From assembly GCF_944324505.1 (NCBI RefSeq), contig NZ_CALUWO010000003.1, forward strand, positions 124,001 to 188,000: a stretch of 64,000 nucleotides of DNA, written 5' to 3'. A program made the position numbers and the translations under genes. This document shows positions 25,642 to 33,998 of the stretch, in pieces. Source of the DNA: an uncultured Desulfovibrio sp. (GTDB lineage: Bacteria; Desulfobacterota; Desulfovibrionia; Desulfovibrionales; Desulfovibrionaceae). The notes beneath the pieces were generated by a model. The model saw only the letters and a list, made by a program, of their open reading frames with translations, was not told where the DNA came from and did not search any database. Each line of letters opens with the position of its first letter. The stretch's first letter is position 1.

Positions 25642-27368
25642 AGCGTGGACAGGCGTTGCCGCAATGCTTCCGCATTGGCGGGTTTTTGTTCCAGAGCTTT
25701 TTCGTAGGCCTTGCGGGCCTCCTCCGCAAGTCCGGCATGGGCGGCAATGTCGCCATAATGCTCCCAGATGGCGGCATCGATGGGACCATCCTGGCGTACG
25801 GCCCGCCGGATCTGTTCCAGCGCTTCCGCATACTGGCCGTTCCGGAAGAGCGCCCAGGCCAGGGAGTCAATGATATAGGCCTGATGGGGGGCCAGGCTGT
25901 CCGCCCGGCGCAGCAGTTCGATGGCTCTGTCCAGGTCCCGGTTCTGTTCGGCCAGGGTATAGCCCACATAGTTGAGGGCCTGGGCATGGTCGGGATGGGC
26001 GCTGAGGAGGTTCTCCATGGTGCGGAATGCCTCGTCCTTTCTGCCCATTTCATCTTGCAGGCTGCCCAGCAGGAAGGTCAGGGACGCGTCCTGGGGCCAG
26101 CGTTTCAGGCTGTCTTCAAGCAGACTCAGGGCTTCCGCCCTGCGGTCCATGCGCACGAGAATGCGCGCCTCCAGCGTCACGAAGTCCGTCATGTCGGGAT
26201 ACTGCCGGCGTCCCTGACGCACGGTATCCAGTGCGGTGGCTTCCTGTCCGGCATCGGCCAGCATCTGGGCGCGTATGAGAACGGCCCGGGCGCTGGTGAC
26301 CTCGTTTTCCACATTCCGGGGCAGCTTGTCCAGCCAGGCCAGGGCCTGTTTCAGGTCCCGGCGCTGCTGATAGCTCAGTTCTGCCAGAATCAGGAAAATT
26401 TCCGGCGGGGCATCCCGGCTGTCAGCCACCTTGCGCAGCAGGCGCTCGGCCTGGAGATAGTGCCCGGCATCCATGAAGAGGCGGGCGGCCGTGATGCGGA
26501 AGGACGGGGTGTCCGGCCCCTTGTCCAGATAACGGAGGGCCATGTCCGGCTGCTTGAGCTGCAATGAGGCATGGATCAGACGCAGCACCACGTCCTGGGA
26601 AGAAAAGTCCACCTTGAGCAGGCGTTCGTAGACGCTGCGCGCCTCTTTCCATTCGCCGCGCTGTTCGTGGATGAAGGCCAGCTCGGCCAGCGCTTCGGGA
26701 AAGTCGGGATTGCTGGCAATGGCCTGTTGCAGATGGCGGATGGCCTCGTCCTTGCGGTCCAGCGCCGAAAGGGAGCGGGCGTGCGTATATTCCAGCAGGG
26801 CAGTGCGGGCCTTCGGGGGAACGGCCGCCAGCAGGGCCTCAGCCTCGGCAAAGCGCGAGGCCTTGTTGAGCAGCATGGCCAGTTCCACCTGGGCATCCGT
26901 GGCATCGGCATGGCGGGCGATATAGGCCTGCATGAGGCCGATGGCCCTGTCCTGCATGCCGTTTTCGGCCAGGGCCTCCGCCTGAAGCATGTTCAGGGAA
27001 AGGTCTTCGGGATAGGCCGCCAGAGCCTGCTCCAGATAGGTCAGCAGATAGCCGGAGCGGCGCCCCAGCAGCCAGATGGCGCCATCAAGCCAGGCACTGG
27101 CCGGGATACGGCTTTTGCTGAGCAGCGGCAGGGCCTGCATGAGGCCTTCCTCGTCCTCGCGGCCGAGATTCTGCATGAGCACCAGATAGGCATAGGTATC
27201 CGCTGCCTCGGGGGAAAGGGCCATGGACGGGGAGCGTCCCGTGGAGCTGACCTGCTGGCCGCCGGACTGGTTATGCTGATTGGCGCAGCCGCCGCAGCCC
27301 AGCAAGGCAAAGGGTGCCATGCTTCCCATGAGCGCGGCACAAAGCAGAAGGGCGTTAGCGCGTTTCAT
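25638..27368 (-). CDS. TPR-repeat lipoprotein
   Basis: The 576-residue protein has a signal peptide with lipobox ALLGC (Cys25) followed by at least a dozen TPR-like helical pairs covering nearly all of the mature chain, for example the ALNYVGYTLAEQNRDLDRAI unit near 460. Such proteins act as periplasmic scaffolds in envelope assembly; no enzyme signature is present. It starts directly after the rpoH stop with no gap and overlaps the LolB-like gene. The pairing of a TPR lipoprotein with a LolB-like partner suggests they work together. Confidence 0.82.
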   Translation of the reverse strand: MKRANALLLCAALMGSMAPFALLGCGGCANQHNQSGGQQVSSTGRSPSMALSPEAADTYAYLVLMQNLGREDEEGLMQALPLLSKSRIPASAWLDGAIWLLGRRSGYLLTYLEQALAAYPEDLSLNMLQAEALAENGMQDRAIGLMQAYIARHADATDAQVELAMLLNKASRFAEAEALLAAVPPKARTALLEYTHARSLSALDRKDEAIRHLQQAIASNPDFPEALAELAFIHEQRGEWKEARSVYERLLKVDFSSQDVVLRLIHASLQLKQPDMALRYLDKGPDTPSFRITAARLFMDAGHYLQAERLLRKVADSRDAPPEIFLILAELSYQQRRDLKQALAWLDKLPRNVENEVTSARAVLIRAQMLADAGQEATALDTVRQGRRQYPDMTDFVTLEARILVRMDRRAEALSLLEDSLKRWPQDASLTFLLGSLQDEMGRKDEAFRTMENLLSAHPDHAQALNYVGYTLAEQNRDLDRAIELLRRADSLAPHQAYIIDSLAWALFRNGQYAEALEQIRRAVRQDGPIDAAIWEHYGDIAAHAGLAEEARKAYEKALEQKPANAEALRQRLSTL

Positions 27369-28529
27369 TTACGACCGGATCCATTCGTCAGAAAAGTCCT
27401 TGATATCGCCGGCCAGATGCTGGCGAATCTTTTCCAGAAGGCGCGCTTCCAGCTGCCGGACGCGCTCGCGCGTCACGTTATACCGTTCCCCGATCTCGCG
27501 CAAGGTGACCGGATCATCGGAAAGAAGGCGGTTCTTCAGGATGTAGAGTTCCTTTTCGTTGAGTTTGGGCAGCAGGGTTTTCAGCTTGTCGTGCAGGATG
27601 CCGGCCACCTCGTTGTTGGCCAGGCCGTCCTCGATGCCGGGACCCAGGGCAGGCAGAAAATCCATGCGGGTGGCGCCGCCGGGTTCGTCCCCCACCTGGG
27701 CATTGAGGGACAGATCATTGGCAGCCAGGCGCTGGTCCATTTCCGCAATCTGCTCCTCGCTGACCCCCAGCCGTTCGGAAAGCATGGCCGCGTCCGGGTC
27801 AAAGCCCTGGGCAATGAGCTTCTGCCGCTCGCGGTTCAGATTGTAGAAGAGCTTGCGCTGCACCTGGGTGGTGCCGATCTTGACCATGCGCCAGTTGTCC
27901 ATGATGAACTTGAGGATGTAGGCCTTGATCCAGAACGAGGCATAGTAGGAAAACTTGATGCCCTTGTCCGGGTCAAACTTGTTGACGGCCCGCATGAGAC
28001 CCACATTGCCTTCCTGAACGAGGTCCAGCACATTCTGCATCCAGCGGCGCTGAAAATCCATGGCGATGCGGACCACAAGACGCAGATGGGAGGAAACGAG
28101 GCGAAAGGCGGCGTCAGGATCGTTATGATCGCGCACGCGCAGGGCCAGTTCGTGTTCCTCTTCGGGCTTGAGCAGAGGAAAGCGGCTGATTTCGCGCAGA
28201 TAGAGATGCAGGCTGTCCCGTGATCCGGCCTGCACCGGCAGGTGCAACTCGGAAGGGGCCGGCAGGGCGTCGTCATCATGGACGGCTTCCGTGAGGAAGA
28301 GCGGCTCCTCGTCGTCATCGAGGCTGTCGGTATCCAGGTCTTCCTGATCGATGTCGTCAGCATCCTCGCTGATGTCAATGGTCCGGGGCACGTCGGGAGA
28401 CCCCTTGGAGCCGGCCTTGCGCGACTTGGGAGGACGGGGCGCGGGCATGACTTCCACTTCGGGCTGAAGAGAAGGGGAAGCAGCGGCGGCCGCGCCTGAA
28501 AGGGAGGAGAGCTTGGCGTTATCTGCCAT
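27369..28529 (-). CDS. rpoH: heat-shock sigma factor RpoH (sigma-32 family)
   Basis: RpoH directs RNA polymerase to heat-shock promoters. The 386-residue protein has an acidic, low-complexity N-terminal extension of about 115 residues, then sigma region 1.2 ([10 protein letters not shown]), region 2 with the core-binding and melting segments, the RpoH box QRKLFYNLN at 224-232 that marks this family against RpoD, and region 4 helix-turn-helix [10 protein letters not shown]. The extension is absent from E. coli RpoH. The start MADNAKL fits the promoter about 60 nt upstream. The gene heads a long transcription unit that includes hslV and a BepA-like protease. Confidence 0.9.
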   Translation of the reverse strand: MADNAKLSSLSGAAAAASPSLQPEVEVMPAPRPPKSRKAGSKGSPDVPRTIDISEDADDIDQEDLDTDSLDDDEEPLFLTEAVHDDDALPAPSELHLPVQAGSRDSLHLYLREISRFPLLKPEEEHELALRVRDHNDPDAAFRLVSSHLRLVVRIAMDFQRRWMQNVLDLVQEGNVGLMRAVNKFDPDKGIKFSYYASFWIKAYILKFIMDNWRMVKIGTTQVQRKLFYNLNRERQKLIAQGFDPDAAMLSERLGVSEEQIAEMDQRLAANDLSLNAQVGDEPGGATRMDFLPALGPGIEDGLANNEVAGILHDKLKTLLPKLNEKELYILKNRLLSDDPVTLREIGERYNVTRERVRQLEARLLEKIRQHLAGDIKDFSDEWIRS

Positions 28530-28586
28530 GGCAGGAATATGTCCGGAATTGTTGAGGCTGCGGGAGGGGGGAAGTGTCCAGAGGAA

Positions 28587-28615
28587 TATATATAGTTTTG
28601 GTTTGTCCTTTTCAA
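28587..28615 (-). promoter_or_regulatory. sigma-70-type promoter of rpoH series
   Basis: TTGAAA and TATATA are spaced by 17 nt on the minus strand, 58 nt before the rpoH ATG. It physically overlaps the probable metH promoter on the other strand. Confidence 0.7.
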
Positions 28616-28631
28616 CGTTTTTCAGTAATAA
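28603..28631 (+). promoter_or_regulatory. probable metH promoter
   Basis: TTGTCC and TAATAA hexamers are separated by exactly 17 nt; the start would fall just before the GC-rich hairpin of the leader. Confidence 0.55.
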
Positions 28632-28641
28632 AAACCTGTCC

Positions 28642-28671
28642 GGCCCGGAGGGGCCGGGCCTGTCATTTTTT
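28642..28671 (+). terminator. terminator-like hairpin in the metH leader
   Basis: A 7-bp all-GC stem (GGCCCGG with CCGGGCC, loop of 5 nt) is followed within 6 nt by six T residues, about 20 nt before the metH ATG. As rpoH is divergent, this hairpin lies in the 5' leader and may attenuate metH. Confidence 0.55.
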
Positions 28672-28692
28672 AGATGAAAAGGACATGCATTC

Positions 28693-31101
28693 ATGCCAGC
28701 GAATTCTTTTTTGGCGCGGCTTGAGCAGCGGCGCCCCCTGCTGCTGGACGGTGCCATGGGCACCATGCTCCAGGCCGCGGGCCTTCCCCTGGGCGTCAGC
28801 CCGGAAGCCTTCTGCATGCAGCGGCCGGATATCCTGCAGGGTATTCATGGCGCCTATGTGGAAGCCGGGGTGGATATCCTCACTTCCTGCACCTTTGGCG
28901 GTAATCCGTTCAAGCTGCCCGCCGATCTGGATGTCTTTGCCTTCAGCAAGCGCATGGTGGAGATCGCCCGCGCTGCCGCTGCCGCTGCCCCGCGGCCCGT
29001 CTGGGTGGCCGGCAACGTCGGCCCCACCGGGCATTTTGCCCGCCCTCTGGGCGATGTGGAGCCCGAGGCGCTCATAGCGGCCTTTGCCGCCCAGATCAGA
29101 GGCCTGGTGGCCGGCGGCTGCGACCTGATCTTCATTGAAACGCAGTTTGATCTGGCCGAGGCACGGGCCGCCGTGGTGGCGGCCCGTCAGGTCTGCGATC
29201 TGCCGGTCATGGTTTCCATGACCTTTGAGGAGGGGGTGAGCCTTACCGGCTCTTCTCCCGTCATCTTTGCCGAAACCATGCAGAACCTTGGCGTGGACGT
29301 GGTGGGCACCAATTGCAGCCTTGGTCCCGAGCAGATGGAAGGGGTGGTGCGTGACCTGCTGGAGGTCTGCTCCTGTCCGGTGATGGCAGAACCCAATGCC
29401 GGTCTGCCCGAACTGCGAGACGGTGTCACGGTCTTTCCCCTTGGTGCGGAGGAATTTGCCGACAGGACGGCTCGCTTTGCCAGCCTGGGGGCGCGCGTTC
29501 TCGGCGGCTGCTGCGGCACCACGCCCCGGCATCTGGCCGCCCTGCGGCAGGCCGCGGACAGCATCGAACTGCGCAGCCCTGCCGCCGTTTCCCGGCCGGG
29601 CATGTGCCTGACCAGCCGCTCCTCCCTGGTGCGCTTTGCCCCGGGAGAACCCTTTGTCATCATTGGCGAGCGCATCAATCCCACGGGCAAGAAGGTGCTG
29701 ACGGCCCAGTTGCAGGCAGGGCAGTTCGACGAGGCCATGCGCCTTGCCGACGAACAGCTTGCCGCCGGCGCCCAGGTGCTGGATGTGAATGTGGGCGCGT
29801 CGCTGGTCCAGGAAGAAGAGCTGCTGCCCGAGCTGACACGGCGTCTGGTGGAGCGGGTGATGGCGCCGCTTTCCCTGGATTCTTCCAGTGTGGAGGCCAT
29901 TGCTAGGGCGCTGCCCTATTGTCCGGGGTCCTGCCTGGTCAATTCCATCAGCGGCGAGGCCCGGCGCATGGAAACCCTGGGGCCGCTCTGCCGGGATTAC
30001 GGCGCGCCGTTCATTCTGCTGCCCCTCCAGGGGGCCAACCTGCCGGTCACGGCCTCGGAGCGCATCGCCATTCTGGAAACGCTGCTGCGTCAGGCCCAGG
30101 ACCTGCGCATTCCCCGCCGCCTGCTGCTGGTAGATATTCTGGCCCTGGCGGTTTCGTCCAAGCCGGAAGGAGCACTGGCCTGTCTGGACATGATACGCTG
30201 GTGCAACGAGCAGGGCCTGCCCACCACGCTGGGCCTGTCCAACCTGTCCTTTGGTCTGCCGGCACGGGATCTGCTCAATGCCACCTTCCTCTGCATGGGC
30301 GCCGGGGCCGGGCTGTCCTCCTGCATTGCCAATCCGTCTGCGGCGCGCCTGCACGAAGCCTTTGATGCGCTCAGCGTGCTTCGCGGGCATGATGCCCATG
30401 CGGCATCCTTTGTGGCCCGCTATGCCGGCTGGAAGGCCGCCGCGCCAGCGGTGGCGGCCGCAGTGGCCGAGGCAGGCCGGGCAGCAACGCCCGGAGAGGC
30501 CGTTCTGCTGGGGGACCGGGAAAATGTCTGCGCCCTTGTGCAGGCCGAGCTGGACAAGGGAACAGACCCCTTTGCCCTTGTCAATGACGCGCTGATTCCG
30601 GCCATCACGGAAGTGGGGGAACGCTACGAACGGCGCGAATACTTTCTGCCCCAGCTCATCCGCGCCGCAGAAACCATGCAGACCGCCTTCAAAAAACTTA
30701 AACCGTTACTTGAAAAAAATCGCGGCAACGAGGAACGGCCCGTGGTGGTCATGGCCACGGTGGAAGGGGATATTCACGATATCGGCAAGAATATTGTGGC
30801 CCTGCTGCTGGGGAATCACGGCTTCGAAGTGGTGGACGCCGGAAAAGATGTGCCTGCCGAGACGATTGTGGCTTGCGCTTTGGAACACAAGGCGCGTATT
30901 ATCGGCCTGTCGGCGCTGATGACCACCACCATGGTCCGCATGGAGGACACCATCCGCCTTGTCCGGGAACGGCAGCTGCCCATCCGGGTCATGGTGGGCG
31001 GGGCGGCGGTAACGCAGGCCTTTGCCGATGCCATTGGCGCGGATGCCTATTGTGAGGATGCCGTAAGCGCGGTGCGTGCGGCCAAAACCCTGTTGAGTTA
31101 G
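28693..31101 (+). CDS. metH: cobalamin-dependent methionine synthase, short form
   Basis: MetH methylates homocysteine using methyl-tetrahydrofolate and a cobalamin cofactor. The 802-residue protein has an N-terminal homocysteine domain with zinc ligands Cys208 (TNCSLGP) and Cys273-Cys274 (GGCCGT), a pterin-binding barrel starting near 318 (IIGERINPTG), a cap region near 590-670, and a B12 domain with DIHDIG where His695 is the cobalt ligand. It ends after the B12 domain, so the AdoMet reactivation domain of E. coli MetH (1227 residues) is missing. Reactivation must come from a separate protein or occur differently. AAAAGGA precedes the ATG. It heads a compact five-gene set. Confidence 0.92.
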   Translation: MPANSFLARLEQRRPLLLDGAMGTMLQAAGLPLGVSPEAFCMQRPDILQGIHGAYVEAGVDILTSCTFGGNPFKLPADLDVFAFSKRMVEIARAAAAAAPRPVWVAGNVGPTGHFARPLGDVEPEALIAAFAAQIRGLVAGGCDLIFIETQFDLAEARAAVVAARQVCDLPVMVSMTFEEGVSLTGSSPVIFAETMQNLGVDVVGTNCSLGPEQMEGVVRDLLEVCSCPVMAEPNAGLPELRDGVTVFPLGAEEFADRTARFASLGARVLGGCCGTTPRHLAALRQAADSIELRSPAAVSRPGMCLTSRSSLVRFAPGEPFVIIGERINPTGKKVLTAQLQAGQFDEAMRLADEQLAAGAQVLDVNVGASLVQEEELLPELTRRLVERVMAPLSLDSSSVEAIARALPYCPGSCLVNSISGEARRMETLGPLCRDYGAPFILLPLQGANLPVTASERIAILETLLRQAQDLRIPRRLLLVDILALAVSSKPEGALACLDMIRWCNEQGLPTTLGLSNLSFGLPARDLLNATFLCMGAGAGLSSCIANPSAARLHEAFDALSVLRGHDAHAASFVARYAGWKAAAPAVAAAVAEAGRAATPGEAVLLGDRENVCALVQAELDKGTDPFALVNDALIPAITEVGERYERREYFLPQLIRAAETMQTAFKKLKPLLEKNRGNEERPVVVMATVEGDIHDIGKNIVALLLGNHGFEVVDAGKDVPAETIVACALEHKARIIGLSALMTTTMVRMEDTIRLVRERQLPIRVMVGGAAVTQAFADAIGADAYCEDAVSAVRAAKTLLS

Positions 31102-31107
31102 GTACCC

Positions 31108-31575
31108 ATGAAAAAACTTTGTCTTGCGTTCCTTTTTGTCCTGTTGTTCCCGGTGCTGGCCCAGGCCGCGCCCATTCTTGGCGACCTGAACCGCAACGAG
31201 CTGACCCAGCTTGTCAAGGCCCACTCCGGCAAGGTGGTCATGCTCAACTTCTTTGCCACCTGGTGCCCGCCCTGCCGTCAGGAAATCCCCGAGCTGGAGC
31301 GCATCCACAAGACCTATGGCAGCAGGGGAGTGGTGATCATCGGGCTTTCCGTGGACGATGCGGACACACGCAAGCAGCTGCCGGCCTTTCTGGACAAGCT
31401 GGGGGTCAGCTATCCGTCCTATACGGCCAAGCGGGACCTTATCAATGCCTTTGGCATCAGCAGCATTCCCTTCAATGTCTTTTATGACAAGAGCGGCAAG
31501 GTGGTTCTGGCTGGCTCCGGCATGGTGGGCTACAAGGACCTTTCGGAAATCTTCGACAAACTTCTGGAAGACTAG
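31108..31575 (+). CDS. exported TlpA/ResA-like thioredoxin
   Basis: The 155-residue protein has a cleavable signal peptide ending at AQA, then a thioredoxin fold with the active site WCPPC (Cys53, Cys56) and the cis-proline region SSIPFNVFYD. TlpA/ResA-type proteins reduce periplasmic disulfides, for example apocytochrome c or other thiols. Genes with this layout abound in cytochrome-rich Desulfovibrio. It lies 6 nt after metH; no functional link to methionine synthesis is obvious. Confidence 0.9.
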   Translation: MKKLCLAFLFVLLFPVLAQAAPILGDLNRNELTQLVKAHSGKVVMLNFFATWCPPCRQEIPELERIHKTYGSRGVVIIGLSVDDADTRKQLPAFLDKLGVSYPSYTAKRDLINAFGISSIPFNVFYDKSGKVVLAGSGMVGYKDLSEIFDKLLED

Positions 31576-31578
31576 GTT

Positions 31579-32064
31579 ATGGCGTACGACTGGCCTGTGC
31601 GTAGGGCACACTTGGATGATGTAAAGGAAATGCACGCCCTGCTGCTGGACTGTGCTCAGAAGGGGCTGCTCCTGCCGCGTGCGCTCAGCTATCTTTTTGA
31701 GCATGTCCGCAATTTCTGGGTCATTGATGCCCCGGATGGCGGGCTGGCCGCCTGCTGTGCGCTGGCGCCGGTGTGGGATGACCTGGCCGAGATATGCTCC
31801 CTGGTGGTGCGCGAGGACTGCCGGCGTCAGGGCCTGGGCCGCAGGGTTGTGGAAGCCTGCCTTTCCGACTGTGATGTGCTGCGCGTCAAGCGGGTCTTTT
31901 CCCTGACCTATCAGGTGGAATTCTTCAGCACGCTGGGCTTTTCCACCATTAACAAGGGGGATCTGCCCCAGAAAATCTGGTCCAGCTGTGTCCATTGCCC
32001 CAAATATCCTGATCGCTGCGACGAAACGGCGGTGTTCAAACTGCTTGAAGGAACGCGCCCGTGA
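31579..32064 (+). CDS. GNAT acetyltransferase, ArgA-like
   Basis: The 161-residue protein is a single GNAT domain with the acetyl-CoA loop RRQGLGRRVV near 77-86 and the strand YQVEFFSTLGF. Its ending, with a Cys-x2-Cys-x5-Cys pattern (SSCVHCPKYPDRCDE), resembles the short, stand-alone N-acetylglutamate synthases of some bacteria, which start arginine synthesis. The precise substrate is an inference. It overlaps hpt by 4 nt. Confidence 0.8.
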   Translation: MAYDWPVRRAHLDDVKEMHALLLDCAQKGLLLPRALSYLFEHVRNFWVIDAPDGGLAACCALAPVWDDLAEICSLVVREDCRRQGLGRRVVEACLSDCDVLRVKRVFSLTYQVEFFSTLGFSTINKGDLPQKIWSSCVHCPKYPDRCDETAVFKLLEGTRP

Positions 32065-32585
32065 AAGATTGCCGCTGTGTTTTCAGCGCGGAGCGCATTG
32101 CCGCGCGCATTGGAGAAATGGGCAGGGAAATAGCCGCCTTCTATGGCAATGAGCCGCTGCTGGCGGTATGTGTTCTCAAGGGGGCGGTGCACTTTTTCAG
32201 CGATCTGACGCGCGCCATTCCGCTGGAACAGCTGGAACTGGACTTTATCCGTCTGTCCAGCTACGGGGCGGGCACGTCCACCAGCCATGAAGTCCGCCTG
32301 ACCAAGGACCTGGAATGCGATGTGCGCGGCAGGCATGTGCTGGTGGTGGAAGATGTGGTGGATTCCGGCTGTTCGCTGCGGTATCTGCTGGACCTGCTCC
32401 AGCAGCGCGGCGCGCGCAGCGTGCAGGTGGCAGCCCTTGTGAACAAGAGTGAGCGGCGCGAAGTGGATGTGCCTGTGCGCTTCAGCGGGTTTGCGCTGGA
32501 TTCCGGCTTTATTGTCGGCTACGGCATGGATCATGCGGAGCGCTACCGGGCGCTGCCCGCCATCTATGAGCTGCTGAAGGTCTAG
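32061..32585 (+). CDS. hpt: hypoxanthine phosphoribosyltransferase
   Basis: Hpt salvages hypoxanthine and guanine with PRPP. The 174-residue protein has the PRPP-binding motif VVEDVVDSGCS (Glu97-Asp98), the flexible-loop region SSYGAGTSTSHEV, and the C-terminal FIVGYGMDHAERYR. The length and order of motifs are typical. The start codon is GTG within a GTGA overlap with the acetyltransferase gene. Confidence 0.94.
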   Translation: MKDCRCVFSAERIAARIGEMGREIAAFYGNEPLLAVCVLKGAVHFFSDLTRAIPLEQLELDFIRLSSYGAGTSTSHEVRLTKDLECDVRGRHVLVVEDVVDSGCSLRYLLDLLQQRGARSVQVAALVNKSERREVDVPVRFSGFALDSGFIVGYGMDHAERYRALPAIYELLKV

Positions 32586-32597
32586 GGAGAGAACGGC

Positions 32598-33473
32598 ATG
32601 GAAGTTCAGTGCCCCCAGTGCAGGAGCCGCTTTAATCTGCCGGACAATCTTGCCCGGCCTGGCGCCAGGCTGCGCTGTTCCGTCTGCCGGCATGTCTTTC
32701 CGCTGGCCGCACGGGACACGGCGGTTCCCGAGGCGGCGCCGAAGGCCGGTTTTGATCCGCGCACCCAGTATTCCGTCTACGGCACGGAACGTTCCGGCAC
32801 GGGGCGCTTCCGGGGATGCCTGCTGGTGCTGGTGCTGCTTTGCGTGCTGGGTGGCGGTGCCGCCTGGTGGTACTGGGACAGCCTGCCAGCCTTGCCGGCC
32901 TTTCTGCAGGGGGAAGAGCAGCAGAAGGACAAGGCGAAAGAGCCGGCCATTGCTGATGAGGTGTCCCTGCTGACCATGCGCAACGTGCGTCAGTTTTTTG
33001 TGCAGAATGAAAAGGTGGGCCGGATATGCGTGGTCATGGGCGATGTGCGCAATGAATTTCCCGATGCCCGCGCCCTGATACGGGTGGAGGCCACCCTGTA
33101 TGACGGGCAGAAAAAGCCCCTGGCCATCAAGACCCAGCTGGCCGGCGCTCAGCTTTCCCTTTTTCAGTTGCAGGTTCTGGGCGAAAAGGAAATGGAATCC
33201 TTCCTGCAGAGCGGGCCGGACATCTTCATCCGCAACGGCAGGGTGCCCTCCGGGGGCGAAGTGCCCTTCATGGTGCTGTTCTATGCGCCCCCTGACGAGG
33301 TGGCCGAATTTGCCGTGCGCATCGCCGGGGTGGAAGAGCCTGCCCCGCAGGCAGCGCCCGCATCTGCCTCTGACGCACCGGTGGCTCCGCAGCCTGTGGC
33401 CGTTCCCCCGGCGGTACCGGATACGGCACAGACGGCGCCGGCGCCATTGCCGGCTCCCGAGCCGGAACGTTAG
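32598..33473 (+). CDS. zinc-ribbon (MJ0042) membrane protein, DUF3426-like
   Basis: The 291-residue protein begins with an MJ0042-type zinc ribbon (Cys5, Cys8, Cys27, Cys30), has one membrane segment at about 73-94, then an extracytoplasmic beta-rich domain (MRNVRQFFVQNEKVG to PFMVLFYAPPDEV) of DUF3426 type. The last 50 residues are an Ala/Pro-rich tail. Function is unknown; proteins of this layout occur across proteobacteria as membrane-anchored regulators of unclear target. It follows hpt by 12 nt and closes the metH set. Confidence 0.8.
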   Translation: MEVQCPQCRSRFNLPDNLARPGARLRCSVCRHVFPLAARDTAVPEAAPKAGFDPRTQYSVYGTERSGTGRFRGCLLVLVLLCVLGGGAAWWYWDSLPALPAFLQGEEQQKDKAKEPAIADEVSLLTMRNVRQFFVQNEKVGRICVVMGDVRNEFPDARALIRVEATLYDGQKKPLAIKTQLAGAQLSLFQLQVLGEKEMESFLQSGPDIFIRNGRVPSGGEVPFMVLFYAPPDEVAEFAVRIAGVEEPAPQAAPASASDAPVAPQPVAVPPAVPDTAQTAPAPLPAPEPER

Positions 33474-33509
33474 TGGGACAGATTTATTTATGGCATATTG
33501 ACGCGAGGC

Positions 33510-33547
33510 AAGGCGGGAGTGTCGTCATCGGCTCTTCCGCCTTTTGT
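33510..33547 (+). terminator. possible terminator of the metH set
   Basis: AAGGCGG pairs with CCGCCTT over a loop that can extend through GAG/CTC, followed by TTGTTGT. It lies about 36 nt after the zinc-ribbon gene. The following 380 nt up to the ychF terminator show no recognisable gene. Confidence 0.4.
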
Positions 33548-33932
33548 TGTGCTGTCCGCAGCAGGCACGCAAAAGCTGCCGGGGCATGCGGCTGGACCGT
33601 GTGCCGCCGCATGTCACCAGAGGCGACAGGCCCCAGGGAAGCCCGGGGAAGCGCGGGGCTTTGGCAGAGGGAAGATTTTTCGGCCTGATGCCTCCGAGAT
33701 GCCCATGGCGGCCGGGGCAGGCGACATTGCCGGACAGTAGCCGTCATCGTACCCGGCATGGTGCCGGTCGCAGTGCCGGTCAGCTCGTGCCGGACGGGGC
33801 CTGCCGGGGCAGGGCGGGTGCCCCTGATGCGTGATGTCGGGCCCTGCCCGGAATCGTCGGTGCCAGAACCGTCAGTGCCTGAATCGTTGGAGACTGTCCG
33901 GGCAGCTGGCGGGAAAAAGCGGAACGACAGGC

Positions 33933-33969
33933 AAAAAAAACGGCCCGTCCCGCGAGGGCGGGAAGGGCC
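33933..33969 (-). terminator. Rho-independent terminator of ychF
   Basis: On the minus strand a 12-bp stem GGCCCTTCCCGC with one mismatch closes a short loop, then eight T residues follow, about 30 nt after the ychF stop. Confidence 0.85.
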
Positions 33970-33998
33970 TGTTGCGGGCAAGCGGCAGGGGAGCGCGG

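Noticed and set aside
33484..33981. Overlapping open frames in both strands between the zinc-ribbon gene and ychF
   Set aside because: Low-complexity Arg/Pro/Gly translations without motifs or ribosome-binding sites.
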